Source: Rhabdornis inornatus
Lineage: Eukaryota; Chordata; Aves; Passeriformes; Rhabdornithidae
DNA length: 64,000 bases
NCBI GenBank assembly: GCA_013397075.1
Contig: VWZS01007625.1
Span: forward strand, 690,676-754,675
Direction of reading: 5' to 3'
In this document: piece by piece, positions 11,601 through 26,117 of the stretch
Position numbering within the stretch: position 1 is the first letter of the stretch
Layout of the letters: each line of letters opens with the position of its first letter
Translations under genes and position numbers: made by a program
The notes under the pieces: generated by a model
Told to the model about the DNA's origin: nothing
Databases searched by the model: none
What the model saw: only the letters and a program-made list of their open reading frames with translations

Positions 11601-14527
11601 CCAGCTTCTTAATTTGTGAATGTAGTTATTACTTCCCACCTGTATATACATTCTTTTTCTCTCGGAAAGAGAAATCAACTCTGTTTAGTGAGTTTTCCTT
11701 CTTGCTTGGGAACTTATGTGTGTCTGGATTGTAAAAATATAAAAATGTTAACAGCCATATAGGGCTGGATTTATAGTTTACATCCAACAAAGATGGATTA
11801 GATTTTTGCTTTGAGGCAAGGCTCCTTGCTTCCTTTAGGAATTGTACTGGGTGAGGTCTCAGAGTTGTTGGAGTGGAGTCTGAGTAGTTCTGCTCTCCCT
11901 TTAGCACTGGCAGTCACTCCTCGTGTTGATGCAGGTTGAGGACTTAACACTGTCAAATCTAGGAAGAAATTTCAAATCTGTGTTTCAGAAGTAGCTGTTC
12001 TTGAGCTCTTTAGTGAACAAGGAGAACAATTGTTGGCCAGAAATGCAGAAGCTTTTCTCTCAAAATAGGCTGGTTTTGACTTTCAGAATTACTAGCGGGT
12101 ATTGAGAAATGTTAGTAAGCACAACAGAAGTTTCTACACCTTGTCTCTTGTAGTCATTATGGTACTCTTAACTTTCAGTGTTGTGGATTGATGCCGCTGA
12201 GATTTATACAAAAACTCAGAAAATCCAGATTTTGAGCAGGTCCCTAAATTAGATAACCAAGCTAAACTAATTTCAAAACGACTGTGAAGGGAGAATTAAA
12301 ATCTGTATTTTAGGAGCTAAAAGGGATAGTTTGAAAATCCATAAATTACAGTGTCTCTCATGTTGTTTATTTACATCTTGTTTGACTTAGTAGTGAAGAA
12401 TTGTTTTAATAGATTTCAATACATCTGAATTCTGCGAAATCCCCTTATTTATTTCTGTTTCTAATGAATGATTGGTCAGATTCCAGAATTGTCACTGCGT
12501 GCTTTTATTTTTGTGATAAATGTAAAGGTTGCATTGGGCTGCATCACAAGCAGTGAGGGCAGCAGGGCGAGGGAGGGAATTTTGATTTCTTGACCATTTC
12601 ATCATTTGATTTAAGAGCTCTTGTTTGACTGAAGTCGCTTAGTGATATGGAAAGTGATGATATTGTACTGTTGTAAACCCCTATTTAAGTAATTTTTGTA
12701 ATCCATAATTAAATAAAATTATTTTAAGCTGGTGCTCCAATTAATGATTTCAAAGGTTGTGGGGGTTTTGTTTTGTTTTTCCAAATAGCTGTAAGGATAC
12801 TGGCAGGATACTGACATAGCTGAAATAAGTGAAAATGCGCAATGTTAGGACTGTGGGTATCAGCTAAAATGTAAGTTCCACCTGAGCTTGGTGTCAGCCC
12901 TTTAGAAAAACTACTGTCCTGTCCTGCAGAATGTTTTTTTGGTCATTTCAGATATGATGTGAGATCATTCCTTGGGTAATCTTGTAGAGGTGGAAACTTC
13001 TTTTGTAGTGTTCAAGTTTCTTTTGGTATCATTGCACAGTAATTGCATTAGAGGAAAATCGGGAGTTCTTATTTTCGTATTATGAAACAATTTGATAGTT
13101 CCCTTTTCCAGTCCAGCTCTTCTTAGCAGATTAGTTAAGGGAACTGTCCCTCAGAGGTGCTTCCCACCATGTTAGTTGATCTAATATGAGTCAGTTCTTG
13201 TTCCAAACCTTGTTTTTCACGTGCTGTCTGTAGCCAGGTAGCTCTGAGCTGGTTTTTCATTCGGGGCCCTGTCTGTGCATTTCAGGGGAGATGCTGACTC
13301 CTATATGGGACATTATCAACAGTGCTGGTTTGTGGCATTTGTGAGCCCTCAGGGCTCTTCTGCCTTGGAGAGTCATGTCTAGAGCAGCTATTGCAAGTTT
13401 CTTGAAGTCAAATCAGTTGGCAAGCCTTTCTTTTGGGAGGGTGACTTTATGCTGTGGAGTTCTCTCCAGCCTCCTTTCTCTTTAAATGCAAACATGCTTT
13501 TAGAAACTTTTGGTCAACAGCAAGCAGGAGCTGTAAGGTACTATCTCCTGAGTTTTGGCTGGAATAAATTTAGATGTTAAACTTTTTATGAAGACTTTCA
13601 ACCTGTCTGTTCCAGGGTTGTTTCTTGTATTCGTTACTCTCATGGAAGCAGAGAAGTTTGCTTAGCGTGATGTGGTCTACCTGGAAAGAGAACTCAAGTG
13701 TCCCCAAAAAGAGACATGAAAAGTGGCATGTATCAGCACAGACATCTGACACATTGTTTATCTTCTGTATTTATTAATGTACAGTAACTTTGAGTAACTG
13801 AAACTCAGGTGGTGTCAGGAGGGAAAAGGATATTGACCTGGGTGTTTCAGGAATGCCTGGCTTTTCAGATTGTATATGCTGAAGTATCCGGCTGTAATGT
13901 AGATCTTTGGGCTGGTGTCTTGTGAGTCATCAGAAGGACTCTTAATTAGGTTGCCATGGCAAGAGCTTGAGCACATTTTGGGAGCAATCTAGATTATTCC
14001 CCCTTTTTGATTCCTGTGCTGCAGAGCATTTCATAATATGGAGTTCATGGGTTAGCTGAAACTCTTCTCTGCCTCAAAATCTGTGAAAATAAAATACAAT
14101 GGCGTGGTGTTAATTGTTATGACTCTCACCTCATCTCTCCTGAAGGTTTGTGACTTGGATAGTTCTCGTAATCCTGGGATGCATCACCTCTGCTATTAAA
14201 TACACCTTTCTATGCTCTGTGTTGCTCCAAAGGAGCACACCTGTCTTGGCAGTTGAGATGTGGTGTGGTTTATGTATCAGAAATTGAATTCCATTAGTGG
14301 CTTTGAAGATTTAGACCAAACATTTAAACTGGCAGAAGAAAGAGAGGTGATTTAGGGGAACTGTGCAAAGTATACTTTTCTGCAGCCACTTAAGGTATGT
14401 TGAAATTATTTGAATTATCCTTTAAGGTCTAGGGTTTTTTGCTTGCTTGTTTATTATCTTGGTACAAAATCTGGTCACTTATTCAGTAATGGTTTGTTGT
14501 TTAGTTTTAAAGGGAGATAATTTTATT

Positions 14528-15460
14528 GTAGAATCATTGAATGGTTTGGGTTGGGAAAAGACCTTCAAGAATGTCCAGCTCCAGCCCCTCTGCCATGGGC
14601 AGGCACAGTTTTCACCAGACCAGGTTGCTCAGAGCCCAATCCAGCCTGGCCTTGGACACTTCAGGGATGGGACATCCACAGCTTCTCTGGACACCCCGTG
14701 CCAGGGCCTCTCCACTCTCACAGGGACCGATTAATTCCTAATATCCAACCCTGACTGCTGTCAGTTTGAAGCCATTCTCCCTTGTCAGAAGCCCTTCTGC
14801 AACTCTCTTGTAGCCCCTTTGGATACTGGAAGGTACTTTAAGGTGTCCCCAGAGCCTTCTCTTTTCCAGGCTGAGCAGCCCCAGCTCTCTATCCTGTCTC
14901 CATTGCAGAGGTGCTCCAGCCCTCTGATCACCTTTACGGCCTCCTCTGGCGTGGCTGCAGCAGCTCCATGTTCCTTCTCTGCTGGGGCCAGAGCTGGGGC
15001 AGCACTGTGGGTGGCGTCTCACCAGGGTGGAGTGGAGGGGCAGAATCCCCTCCCTTGCCCTGCTGGCCACACCGCTCGTGATGCAGCCCAGGACTTGGGT
15101 TGTTTTCTGGGCTGCAGTGCACATTGCCATGTCACGTTGAGCTTCTCCTCAGTCACCACCCCGAGTGCTTCTGGACAGGGATGCTCTCAATCCGTTCTCT
15201 GCCCAGACTGTGTTTGTGCTCAGGATTGCCCTGTCCCACAGGCAGGACCTTGCAGTTGCTGTGCTTGTTGAGCTTCATAAGGTCTGCATGAGCCCAGGTC
15301 TCACTCTTGTGCAGCCCCTGTGGATGGCATCCATCCCTGTAGTGTGCTGGCTGCACCACACAGCCTGGTGTGATCAGCAGCCCTTGTTGGGCATGTGCTC
15401 AATCACACACATCTGAACAGTGCCAGTCCAGTTGTGATTCCTGAGGGTCACTCCTTGTGG
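14528..15460 (-). mobile_element. CR1 LINE fragment, about 0.9 kb, minus orientation
   Basis: It begins with the reversed CR1 terminus (AATCATTGAATGGTTTGGGT) and runs through the standard segments in reverse: CCATGGGCAGGCAC, CCAGACCAGGTTGCTCAGAG, CTTTTCCAGGCTGAGCAGCC, GGATGGCATCCATCCCTGTA and the CTGCACCACACAGCCTGGTG region. It is the longest CR1 copy in the window, degenerate and non-coding. Confidence 0.9.
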
Positions 15461-18400
15461 GGGATAATACATTATCAAAGTGTTGTCTCTTTCCTGAACC
15501 CTGGATATCAGGCTGCATTTTAGCCAGCTGCTTCTCATGAGTTTATTTCTCAGTCCGGTATCTTGGTAGCAATGAGATAGATGTGCACCTGAATATCACA
15601 GATGTGCTGTGGCCTGTAATGTATTGATTTTTTTTTTTCTTTTGTCTTTCAGGTGATGCCTGTGAAATTAATTCTTGGTCTTGAGTAATTAGGGAAAAAA
15701 ATTCTCTTGGCTAGCCTCTGATTTTGCTCTTCTTTGTGATGTGTTCCCCTTTGCCACATTGTCCTTGGTACAGCATACATGAGAGGAAGCAGGAGTTTTG
15801 TCTGAGGATGAGCTGTGTGAGAGTCCTATACTAAAAGGTACCTCCACACAGCTAGCTTGGGGAAATTGGACACTTGATTGATGGTGTACTGATGCTGGCT
15901 GGCAGTATGAAGGAAAGAGCACTCTTTAGAAAAGTACTTAACCAGTAAAGCCCTAGCACAGTTGTTATCATGGTGAGTGGTTGTAGTTTTTACTAATCTA
16001 AGCTGTATCTGCACTAGGTAGGATTTGCTAGCAGAGCTGTGTCAGTAAACCCTTTGTATTGTCATCAAAACTGTCTTTTGAGTGCCAGGGACCATGGGAA
16101 AAAAAAAAAACAAACCAAAACTGTGACAGAAAGCAAATCTGTAAGCAAATTTGTGGATCAGCGCAGGTATTGCCTCTGCTTCAGCTCCTAGTACTAGGTA
16201 AGAGATAATTTAAGGGAAAAATCCCTGAACAACTCTTTTCAGTTACTGAATGAGGATGTGAGGAACTAGAGGGAAAAAATTCCCAGTAATGGTGGTGTCA
16301 TGATTCTCAGTCGTTTATTGATTGCCCTCTCCTGCTTTCTTTGTGACTCGGTACATAACTCCCATAGGTTATTTGTCAGGAACTGCCTTTTGTAGGGGAG
16401 GTGGATCATTGGATCATGCACCAAGGTCTTGGTTTCATGTAGTGAGAATCTGCTCAGATTTGTGAGAATTGATCTCCCAGTGATTTACATTTTAATCTTT
16501 GTGTCACACTGCTGAGATCTCGCAGCTGAGGTGGCAGTGCGGAGGAGTCCGCTGTGGTTCCAGCCACCTCTGCAGGGCATGGCCAGCTCTTTGCCAGCAG
16601 CTTGCTGTGCTTGTTGGGTTTCAGTTTCAGCCCTACTTCTGCCCAGTTGATACACAAAAGTGAACCCAAGTAGTTAAGCTATGCTTGATTGCCTGTCATC
16701 CCAGCTGGTTTGTAAAGCTTATGGAGCTGAGGGGAACTCCACAGTGGTCTAACATAAAGAGTCTTTAATTGTGAGCTCCCAAATGGATTATTTTGGAAGG
16801 GAAGCCTTCACACATAGAATGTGGCAAAGCAGAGATGGATGCAGTTCATTCCATGCTGCCTATGGCAGGGACCAGTAGTAATCACTATGGAAAGAGGGCT
16901 ACTCCTTGGTGTGTCTTCCCAGTTCCTAAATCAATGTTTTTAGGATGTTCCTGAGCTATGTCAAGGTCACTGTCTTACTGCTCATAATCTTAATGCTTTA
17001 ATATTGTTCTTTAAGTGATATCATTCTTTTGTTGGTTATGTTTGTTAAAAATTTCTTGATCTTAAGGTAAGTTAGATGAAGAGCTATGTTGTGTTGAACT
17101 TTGATAAACTTAGGTTGAGCATTAGAAGTTTCTAGCAGGCCACAGAATATGGCCTCCAAAGAAAGTCATGGGAAAAATATTGTTGGATTTCTTTAAAGTT
17201 AGTATTAAAAGTGATATACTTCTTATTGAAATTGTTCTTGAGTAAATATTTTATTAATTTTGGTTTGGTTTTTTTTTTTTTCCCCAGGCTTTGTTATTTG
17301 TGCTACTAGAGAATGGCTTTACTGAGTGTAGGTTTTTGTTTGCGAGAATATTCTCTAAAGAAAATTGTGCCTTAGAGGATTGTGGCTGGAGCAATCCAAG
17401 ACCCATTCTTGCAGTTTCATTGTTCTCAACTTCTGTTCAAAACAAAACGCCCCAAAAGTGCACATGCACTTCCCTTGTGCTGGTCCTTGGGATTCTCATC
17501 CTCCTTCCTGACGTAAGCAGTTCATGTTTAAAGTGATGTTTTCCCCCTGCCCATTGCACCAGCTTTCTGGTTCGGGCTCAGTGCTGATGTTGTGGTGCTG
17601 CTGGGGTTTTCTCTCCTTCACCTGGGTGCTTTCTCACACTCACACAGCTCATTTGAGTTACTGCAATGTGGGAACTCTAGGCCATATTTCACAATGTGAA
17701 ATAAATCGGAAATTAAACTTCAGTATCCTTCTGCTTCCACTTTTGCCACTACTGCACTCTCAAAATTGACCCTTAGATGTATATCAGAAAATCTGGTACA
17801 AAGAGAACCTCTGGAAAGGAATGGGAATAATATATGCAAAGGACTAAAAATAGTTAGAGACTCTTGCTTTGCATTTTTGCTTCCAAGGGTGAGTAGAATG
17901 GCACATACAGAATTGCAGCATTTTTTGTCATGTAAAAAATATTCTGGGGTTTGTGATGATGCAGTGATGGCAACTGAGCCAACAGCAGTTACTGTATTAC
18001 CAGGTTAGGAGAAAATTGTTTCAGCTTTTACCTGGGCAGAAGTGGGCATATTGTCTGACAACTTTTCTTGAAGCTTCAGGTAAGTTCTTTGTGTTTTTGT
18101 GCACATTGTGCTAGGGACAGTAGTTGTTTTTTGTGATAAAATGTAGGATCATTATTGTTTTTAATAATTTTTAAATATACTTCCCAAGGAATGGGTGAGG
18201 CATTCACATGCCTGTCTGTATACCATATTGCAATATAGCAGTAAGGTTTGTGAGGAAATGGATGGGTGGGGTAACTCTAAACAGCACACCAGGGAAAGAA
18301 GCTGACTCATAAGATTTCCTTCAACATGGAGACAGACTGGGGTCTCACATTCTGAGATTTAGTATTAACAAGCTTTTCTGCTTATGCTGGATCTCTGAAG

Positions 18401-21400
18401 CCCCTTAAAAGCAGCAGTACTATTTAAAATCAGTTTCTACTTACTGTTTATGTAGCAATTTCTATGATGATGTACAAATCACAGAGTATGGTGTAGTTTT
18501 AGGGGGCTGCAGAGCTAGTGGAGCCCAGTGGCAGTAGCTGCCCATCTCTTTGTCCAGAGTGGTGCAGGTGTCTGCTGGAGAAGGAGGCCCTTGAAGAGGC
18601 AGAAGGATCAGTAAATTAATTGAATGGCAAGAGAGAAGGCTGCTTAATGAAAGGAATCCGATGGCATTTGGTGTTAAAGAAACAAGCAGGGCTATTAATT
18701 GCCGTGGTTTTAATTGCTTGGAAATTTTCAGAAAGTAAGAAGCTATGTCACATTATTATTTACATTTTTATGTAGAAATTTATTTTCCAATTTTACCCTT
18801 TTTTTTTTCCCCCGAATCCACTGAACTAACTTTTTTTTTGCTCACTTCGCTGTTCTGTGTTACAGGTGGGAATTTTTCCCTGAATTAAGTTGCCATTTTT
18901 AAAGAGGGGATTTCTTTTCCATTTTAATCTTTAAGTGGGTCACACCACAAATAATTCTGTGATGCAGAGTTGTGAAACTGCTTTTGAATCGCATTAAAGC
19001 TTTTGTGTGCTGCAGACTTGGTGGAACAAGTTAATAGTGAATTTTAAGAAAGATGCCAGTGTTCTGTGCTGGGTAGAGTGTGCCAAGTGTGAGATGAACA
19101 TGCTTGTCCTTCAAGAAAACTTGTATGAAGAAAACTCACAAAGTTATCACAACAGTTCTAAACAGATCATCGGTGTAATTCTTCTGTCCACATTTTAAAG
19201 TTATATTGAAAGAAATACTGAAAAGGTGTGTGGAAGTATTTAGAGGATAGCAAAAATGCCTTTGACCTGGACTATACCCTTAAATTTTGCCAGTAATGAC
19301 GATTTACAAGCACAGCCATGCTCTGCCATGGAAAGCCATGGTTACACTGAGCAGTTCATGCTGGAGCCCTGGAACACATTGTGGTGTGGCTCCTGCTCTT
19401 TATCAGTCTCATTTCTTTTGTGGCAGGGAAGTTTTGCAGGTGAGCTTGTATTAATGAGCTGTGCTACTTAGACACAGATTTTGGATGAGAGGCCGTTGTG
19501 TTGCAATTTGTTTAGCGTATCCAAAAGAAAATTAAAGTGCTGCTGTGGTACAATACTGAAACTTTGGAAAACGTTTTAATCTAGTGTATCTAGAATGAGG
19601 ATACTGAAAGATGTAGTGGAACACAGCACATGAAAAATGTGCGAGAATGTTTTAATGAGGAATGTGAGTTCTCAATTGAAATAACACACTGAAGGAAATG
19701 ATGGATGCTGCCCTCGGTCACTACACTTGTGCAATCAGAAGTGGTAAGGCCTTTCAGGAAAACGTGCTGTAGGCAGGAATTTGCAGAGATGAGCTGGCAG
19801 CAATATTCCAGATGCTTCCCAGTGGCACCTGGCTGCTGTCCTGTCGTGCTGCTGCTGCTACACGTGTCTGGGACAAACCACACTCACAGAAAGTACAGGC
19901 AGGAACTTGGTCTGCCTAAATACTCTGATAGCTGGTGACATTTTGTAATCTTTTACAAGAGGGTTGAATAGCTAATGAGGTGCTGCTTCTGGCTTTGAAG
20001 TACTCAATTTTTTTTTGTTCCCAAGGAGCATGGTAGCTTGCATAAGAAATGGTTCTTGGATCAAAGGCATGGCTGTCAGTCTTCCTTTGGGATGCTGGGC
20101 ATGTCTGAGAGTGAGACAGTGCTGTTAAAAATGCATAATTTCTCGATCTCTTTCTGGTTTTATCATTCCAACCAGACTTCAGTGGTGAATTCTAGCTGAG
20201 CTAACAGCTGCTTGTAGCAATTACACCTGAAGAAAACTGATTTATGTTACTGTTTTCAATACTGCCTTAATGGTCCCTGTTAATCCAAGAAGCATGCAGC
20301 AAAAGAGTGAATTCTGAAGGCAATCAGATCTATCAAGACAAACATGAGCTTGCTGAATTATATTTTTTTAATATCAACGTGCCCCTTTTTAGCAGGACAC
20401 ATCATGTTGTGTCAGTAATAGGCTGATAAATTGTCAATTAAAAATCCACATGCAGTGCAGCCCCAACTGTTTACTAAGAAACTTGGTATTTGCCTTTGTA
20501 GACTCATTAGTTTATTTAAGTGTATTTGCTTAAGCCATTTCTCCTATGTGTTATTAGCACTGTGGAAGGTAATTGACACATGATATGATTTCAGGATAGA
20601 AGTTGGCAGCTTTCCTCTACTTGGAGGAGGAGGAGAAGCTGGTGTGCCCTTCCCTCCTGACTGCTTCAGCCCTTTCCTGCTCCCTTCCTTGAGCTGGGTC
20701 TGGCTCACAGCTTAGGGTGCCTTGTACTGGTTTGTCTTAAGAACCTTTCAGAATTTATTTATTGTCTCTCATTTTTGTTGGCTTTGTCTTCTGCCATTTT
20801 GGTCCATTAAGTCAGCACTCTGGGCACCGGGACAAGTATCAGGCTTCTCAAAATAACTGATGGAAAGTGACCTTGCTCCTCCAGCCCTGCTGTTGGTTCA
20901 GCTCCAGCCTTACCATGAAGTGCTCTCTCTTCTGGAGAGATCAGGAGCTGATTGACAGCTACTTGCTCCTCAAAGGGATGTTTTTTCTACATTCTCTAGC
21001 TATTCCTTGTTTATTTTCCTTTTACATGGTAGTTTTCTGGTAGCTTGGTGAATGCTCAGCTCGTGGATGGGTCAGCTGGCCCTGGCATAAAACAGGGAGA
21101 AGGGGTGTGGTGCTGGGAGCAGAGGGGGAAGGGCACCTCTCCATCAGCAGTGGCCAGCTCTGGGCTTGGCTCATCTGCCAGGGGGAACCTCACTGGGAAT
21201 TATTTGGCCTTACTAAAATTGTGTTGGTTTTGTTTGATCTGCAGCAGTTTTCTTCTTAGGTGCACAATAAATGGATGTTACATGGGCTTTCTCACTAGGC
21301 TTAGATTTTTTTAAACATGTGCAGTTGCAGCCTGGAAATAGCTGAAGGGTTTTTTTCCTCTTTTCCTCATTAGGAGCTTGCAAAAACAGTCACCTTAAAC

Positions 21401-23103
21401 TCTTGGTGTGTATAAACACGGCAGCAAGATGAAGCTGAGGACTTAATATTAGTGCAATTAAATGGTGAGGGCCATAATAGAATATGGATTGAATTTTTTG
21501 CACCTGTTTGTTTCACAAAATGTAGGGTTTTTGTACATTAGTTAAGTAGCATTTTGCGTGGGAATAGGTGGTGGTTTGCCCTCTGGAGCTGGAATATATG
21601 TGAATACTTAAATTATGCTTTATTTATGGATTATACTTTGATGCAGAGAAAAAAAAGTTTGAACTTTATGTTGTGGTAAATTCATGGTATGTCTAAAGTA
21701 GAAAGGCTTGAGTTTGCCTTTATGTCCTTGCTTATGCTGCTGGTATGGCTTTCCGTTCAATTTAATCCCTTTCCCTTCTTGCCTTTAAAAGTCTGTGCTG
21801 GTGAGACTTCAGTGCCACAACTTCATTTGTTACTGGAGTGACTCTACACATGTTAGTGCAGTCAGGAGTGTAATTGTACTATTCCTTGTATCTATATTGT
21901 TGTGAAAATAGTAGCGCAGGCATCTCACAGTAACAAAAAACATACTTCCTTACAGCAGAAAAAAACACTTCTACTAGTAAGTAATCAGGTTTTAAACGGT
22001 GGCACACACTTCTGTTATAGAGGTAGCATATTTTCTGACCCTTCAAATAAAATAAAGCTCAGCTACATGACAGACCACAGTCCAGGCTAGTGTATCTGTT
22101 CTTTAGAGAATTTAAATTAACTAAAGGAAAGGAATTTGTTTATCATGCTTCTGGATTTCTTCCTGTGGCATTTTTTTTTCTGCAGGAGAGTTGTCCTCAT
22201 AGAGAAATGCTATGGGGGTTTTTTAGCTCAGCAGATGCTTTAGAATCTTATGTATGGAATGCATTAGATTTAAATTGAACATTATTGATTGTTTGGTCAA
22301 TCCAGTGAATTAAAAAATACAAAGCCTTATAGATAAAGCAAACTGCATGGATGCCTGGTGCATTGACAGAGCTGGAAGTTATATACTATCTGAAACAGTG
22401 GGGCTACTATCTCTGGTTATCACAAAAGCCCAAATGTCCCAGTGTGCCTGAGTGTGTCAGTAGAACTGCAGTCTCTGGGTGTCTGGCTGTGTGCCATGTT
22501 GTTGCTTGATGGTCCATTGGGATTGATAACATCACTTCAGATTTCTAATTGTGGCTGTGACCCCAATGCTTTGAGGACCTTAAATTTTGTTACTTTTGGC
22601 CTGCTTGAATACTGGTGAAATAAAATGCATGCCTGATAAAGCCTGAGGTTTGTATAATATTGTCCATGGTCTCTTTTAACAAATGGATGAACGTGAGGTT
22701 TCTGGGAAGGGCAGATACAGCAAAGCCCAGCAGAGCACAGAGCTGTCCATGTACTTGTTGCAGTTTTACTCTTCAGGAATCCTGTGATCCTTTGTTTATC
22801 CACAATCAACGTTTTATCCTGAATTTGCAAGGCAGCCAGGTGCTAGTATTGTGAATCAGTTATCATTTGACATGATGTAAGGCCTATTCTTATTTACAGA
22901 AAATGTCATTTGATGTTGTTCCCTTTTTTTCTTGTGTTGCAGATGTGGGTGGTGGCAGCTCTTTCCGATCCCACACAGATGTTGTCATTGTCTATTGTGC
23001 ACAGAGTGCTGCTGGGGGTAGTTTTGCTGGGCTGAAAAAGGAACAGCCTGTCTATGTTCTCCTGCATGAAGTACAGCTTTGAGAGACAAAGCACTGCTCC
23101 TGC

Positions 23104-23160
23104 TTTTTTTTTCCTTTTTTTTCTTTTTCTTTTTTTTTTCTTTTTTTTTTTTTTTTTTTT
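23104..23160. repeat. 57-nt polypyrimidine tract
   Basis: Uninterrupted T with a few C, ending in a run of more than 20 T before GTCAGGG. Seen directly. Confidence 0.9.
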
Positions 23161-25300
23161 GTCAGGGTGTGGCACAGGTTTTTCAGTAACAGAATTTTAC
23201 TTCAGGGTTTGTGGGATCTTCAGTCTTGAGGCCCCAGATGATTTTCCCAGCAGTACCATTGCATTCCTTCCAGTAATAAAATTGAATTGGATAAACTGTG
23301 TATTTACTCCATTTTATATAATAAAAGAAATACCTTGAAGCAAAATGTTACCTTCATTAATCAAGGATGTAAGTTTCCTTCTTAGTGGTGCTGACAGTCG
23401 TTCCTGATTTTTCTAAATTTCTTGTGAGAGATTCAAACAGGAACTTACCTGGGTTGGGAGAAAATGTTTGATATAAATGTATGCTAGTGAGCTGTTATTA
23501 ATTGATTATTTTCTACTAGATATGCTAGTACATAGAGTGAAGCTTGTGTATGACTGGAGTATGTGTGTATTTGTGTCTGATTTACACAGAACCTGGAAGG
23601 TTGCAGGAATACATCAAAGCTCTAGACTATTGTTAATTTAAAGAAAAAAATGGGCACTGTCTAGAGGTCAATCAAGTTTTGCAAACCTAGACCTTGGGCA
23701 CACATGAGGACAGTTGTTTATCAGTATCCTGTATTTTCATAGGTTTTGTGTTGTTGATGTAGTCTTTTAGACTTAAGGAGTGGCATAGTTCTGATCCAGA
23801 AAATGAGCATGCAGAGCTGTTTTCTTTGGTTTGATTTATTTTCTTTGTATATTGCTGTCATACCAGATTTTGTGGTTCCATATGTTTTTGTTCTCTCAGC
23901 TGATTCCTAATGGATTTGCTTCTGTTTTAATGCATAATCCAAGGAATTAAGACTGGCAATTTCTCGAGCCGTCCTTTTCTGTTACATGGGTATAGCCGTA
24001 TTCCATAATGAATAGGCAGAGTAGTTGTTAAATACTATTATTATCAGTGATGATATGCAAACATGAAAGAATCCAGATTTGTCAGGGCCCATCTTAATTT
24101 GGCAGAAGTAGTCATGAAAGGGAGAGATAAAGAAAACATTTAAAATGTTGCTGTGATGCTTGAGGTGTGTCATCTATGTTGTGGGGAAATTGTGCTTATT
24201 TTCACACTGTCTATTTCTAGGAAAAAAAATCCTGTGTGAAAATATAATAATTTTCCTTAAATATTGTGTTAAATGCCATTGTATTTTCATTAAATAACAG
24301 TCAGTAGTGATGCTTTTCTGTAGGTAGGTTTCTTTTCCACGAGGTGTGATAAAGTTTGAGGCATAAAATGCTCTTGTCAAAGGAATGACCTGTGGGCAGT
24401 TTTTGATCTCTCTTTTATATTCTGCATTTGTAATTTCAGTGTTAGAGCCCCTTTGTGCAGATTGTGAATGAGAGATTACTATAATGACGCACACTACAAA
24501 ATAAATGCAACAGAAAGTCCTTGTGATCTGTTAAATAATGGAAATGGTTGGTGGAAGGTCTTGTTCCAAGCTTCCTGCTGATACTTTTATCTAGAAGCAA
24601 TCTAATTAAAAACTACCTACCTTATGGTTTGTGAAATCAGTTGCAGGCATGGAACTGTGAACGTATGATCTCTGTAACTGCTTACCTGAGATCTCTATTT
24701 ATGGAAATTTACTTGGCTAAAGATCCAAGTTCTTCTGTTCTTACGTTTTAAATTGTTGCCGTTGGGCCAGCCAAACTTATTTGTTTGAAAAATAAAAATA
24801 ACTCGAAAATAGCAATACATTGGGATTTTTCATCCCTGATCAAAACTCTGTTGAGTAAGATCAGGAGTAACATTTTGGAGTTCCTGGTGGATGAGCTGGT
24901 ATTTTAATCAAGGAGCAAAGTGCATCGTGTCAGATAAGAAACTTTAACATGTGCTGGTTAGAGTTGACTTGTTACTCACTACACAGACGCTTCAAGGAGA
25001 TAGAAATCCGACTTTCAGTGTAATACCCCTTCTTTGGAATGACAATGCAGGCTCTGCTCTGCTCTGCCACTTCAATGTTCTTTTGTGTCTAACAGAAGTA
25101 GTACTGTCAGCATTTTTAATGGAGGATTTCCTGTTCTTTTCTGTCTAGATTAGAGTTGTAGAAGTATGCTTTATTACTTTATGGAATTAACTTGTAAGAA
25201 GCTTTTATTATTGTTTAAATGTGGGTGTATGTGTTTAGTAACAAAAGCTTCAGTACACTAATTTATTCCAGTAGTACTTTTTTATTTTGTACACAGAAGA

Positions 25301-25328
25301 GTGTATATATATGTGTGTGTGTATGTAT
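25301..25328. repeat. TG/TA dinucleotide microsatellite
   Basis: Alternating purine-pyrimidine run, GTGTATATATATG followed by (TG)n. Confidence 0.85.
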
Positions 25329-26117
25329 AAAAGTAAATACATGTAAATATACAGAAGAATAAATGTATTTGGATTCGAGAGACAGGTATTTTTAGGGAGG
25401 GAAATTCTCTCCTGTAAAACATGTTTTTTCTTTTTGAGGAAGACTCACATCAGGTGTTGGTTTTAATGTTTTCAAGTGCTGTATGTATTCCTGCTAGATA
25501 TCAAATTTTATTTCCCATAAAATGTGTGAGGGTGAGACTGTATTTCAGTATTATTTCAGACAAGAAAATGCCAGGACATGCCAGGTGTTTTGACAGGAAT
25601 AGGTTGCTGTCTGTAGCCTTGCCTGCTTTGTGTTTGTAGGTCCTGCACTAAAGTGCAGATTTTGGGGTCTGCTTTGCATTTGCAAATTCGTTGTGGAATG
25701 AATCTGGGTAAAAGCATGTACCTGGGCAGTCATTGCAGAGCCCTGAGACACGAGGAGCTGTGTGTCAAACACCTTGTGTGGGAAGGCATTTTGCTTGACA
25801 GCATTAATTGGAATAATTGATCCTTGTAAGTCTTGCCCATATGGGGTATGTGTGCAGTATATGGCCTTGGATATAATTAATGTACTCTTTAATTTGCTTC
25901 TGAAGCATAAGATTATGATCTTAATGTGAGTTCTTTGATTGTGTATCTTGTGTTTTAAAAGAAAAAGAAATACAAGAATTTAAGTTTGTCACGACAAGCT
26001 CTAGTTCACCTGTCAAGAATCATTATTCTATGTATGAATACCTTTGCTACTCTCTCTGATCTTTGTGTGAGCTCAAGTTTCTATTTTTGATGTACTTTCT
26101 TTCTCCTCCTTTTTCAG

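Larger units (their letters stand above)
5700..26117 (+). other. Inferred first intron of CAB39 (about 20 kb)
   Basis: AT-rich, with no protein-coding exon I can support on either strand. It holds one long inverted CR1 copy (14528-15460), a polypyrimidine tract (23104-23160) and a TG/TA microsatellite (25301-25328). Good splice acceptors are scattered through it, for example TTTTGTCTTTCAG at 15653 and CTTGTGTTGCAG at 22942, and some could belong to alternative 5' UTR exons. The left boundary depends on the unplaced exon 1 donor. Confidence 0.6.

Noticed and set aside
14738..15271. ORFs of 130-150 codons in the first intron
   Set aside because: They lie within the inverted CR1 copy and show no intact reverse transcriptase or endonuclease motif.
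15641..22942. Alternative 5' UTR exons of CAB39 at acceptors near 15653 and 22942
   Set aside because: The acceptors are good, but no clear donor follows at a fitting distance, and non-coding exons cannot be recognised without transcript data.
22906..23338. Poly-Lys / poly-Phe ORFs
   Set aside because: Translation of the polypyrimidine tract at 23104-23160.
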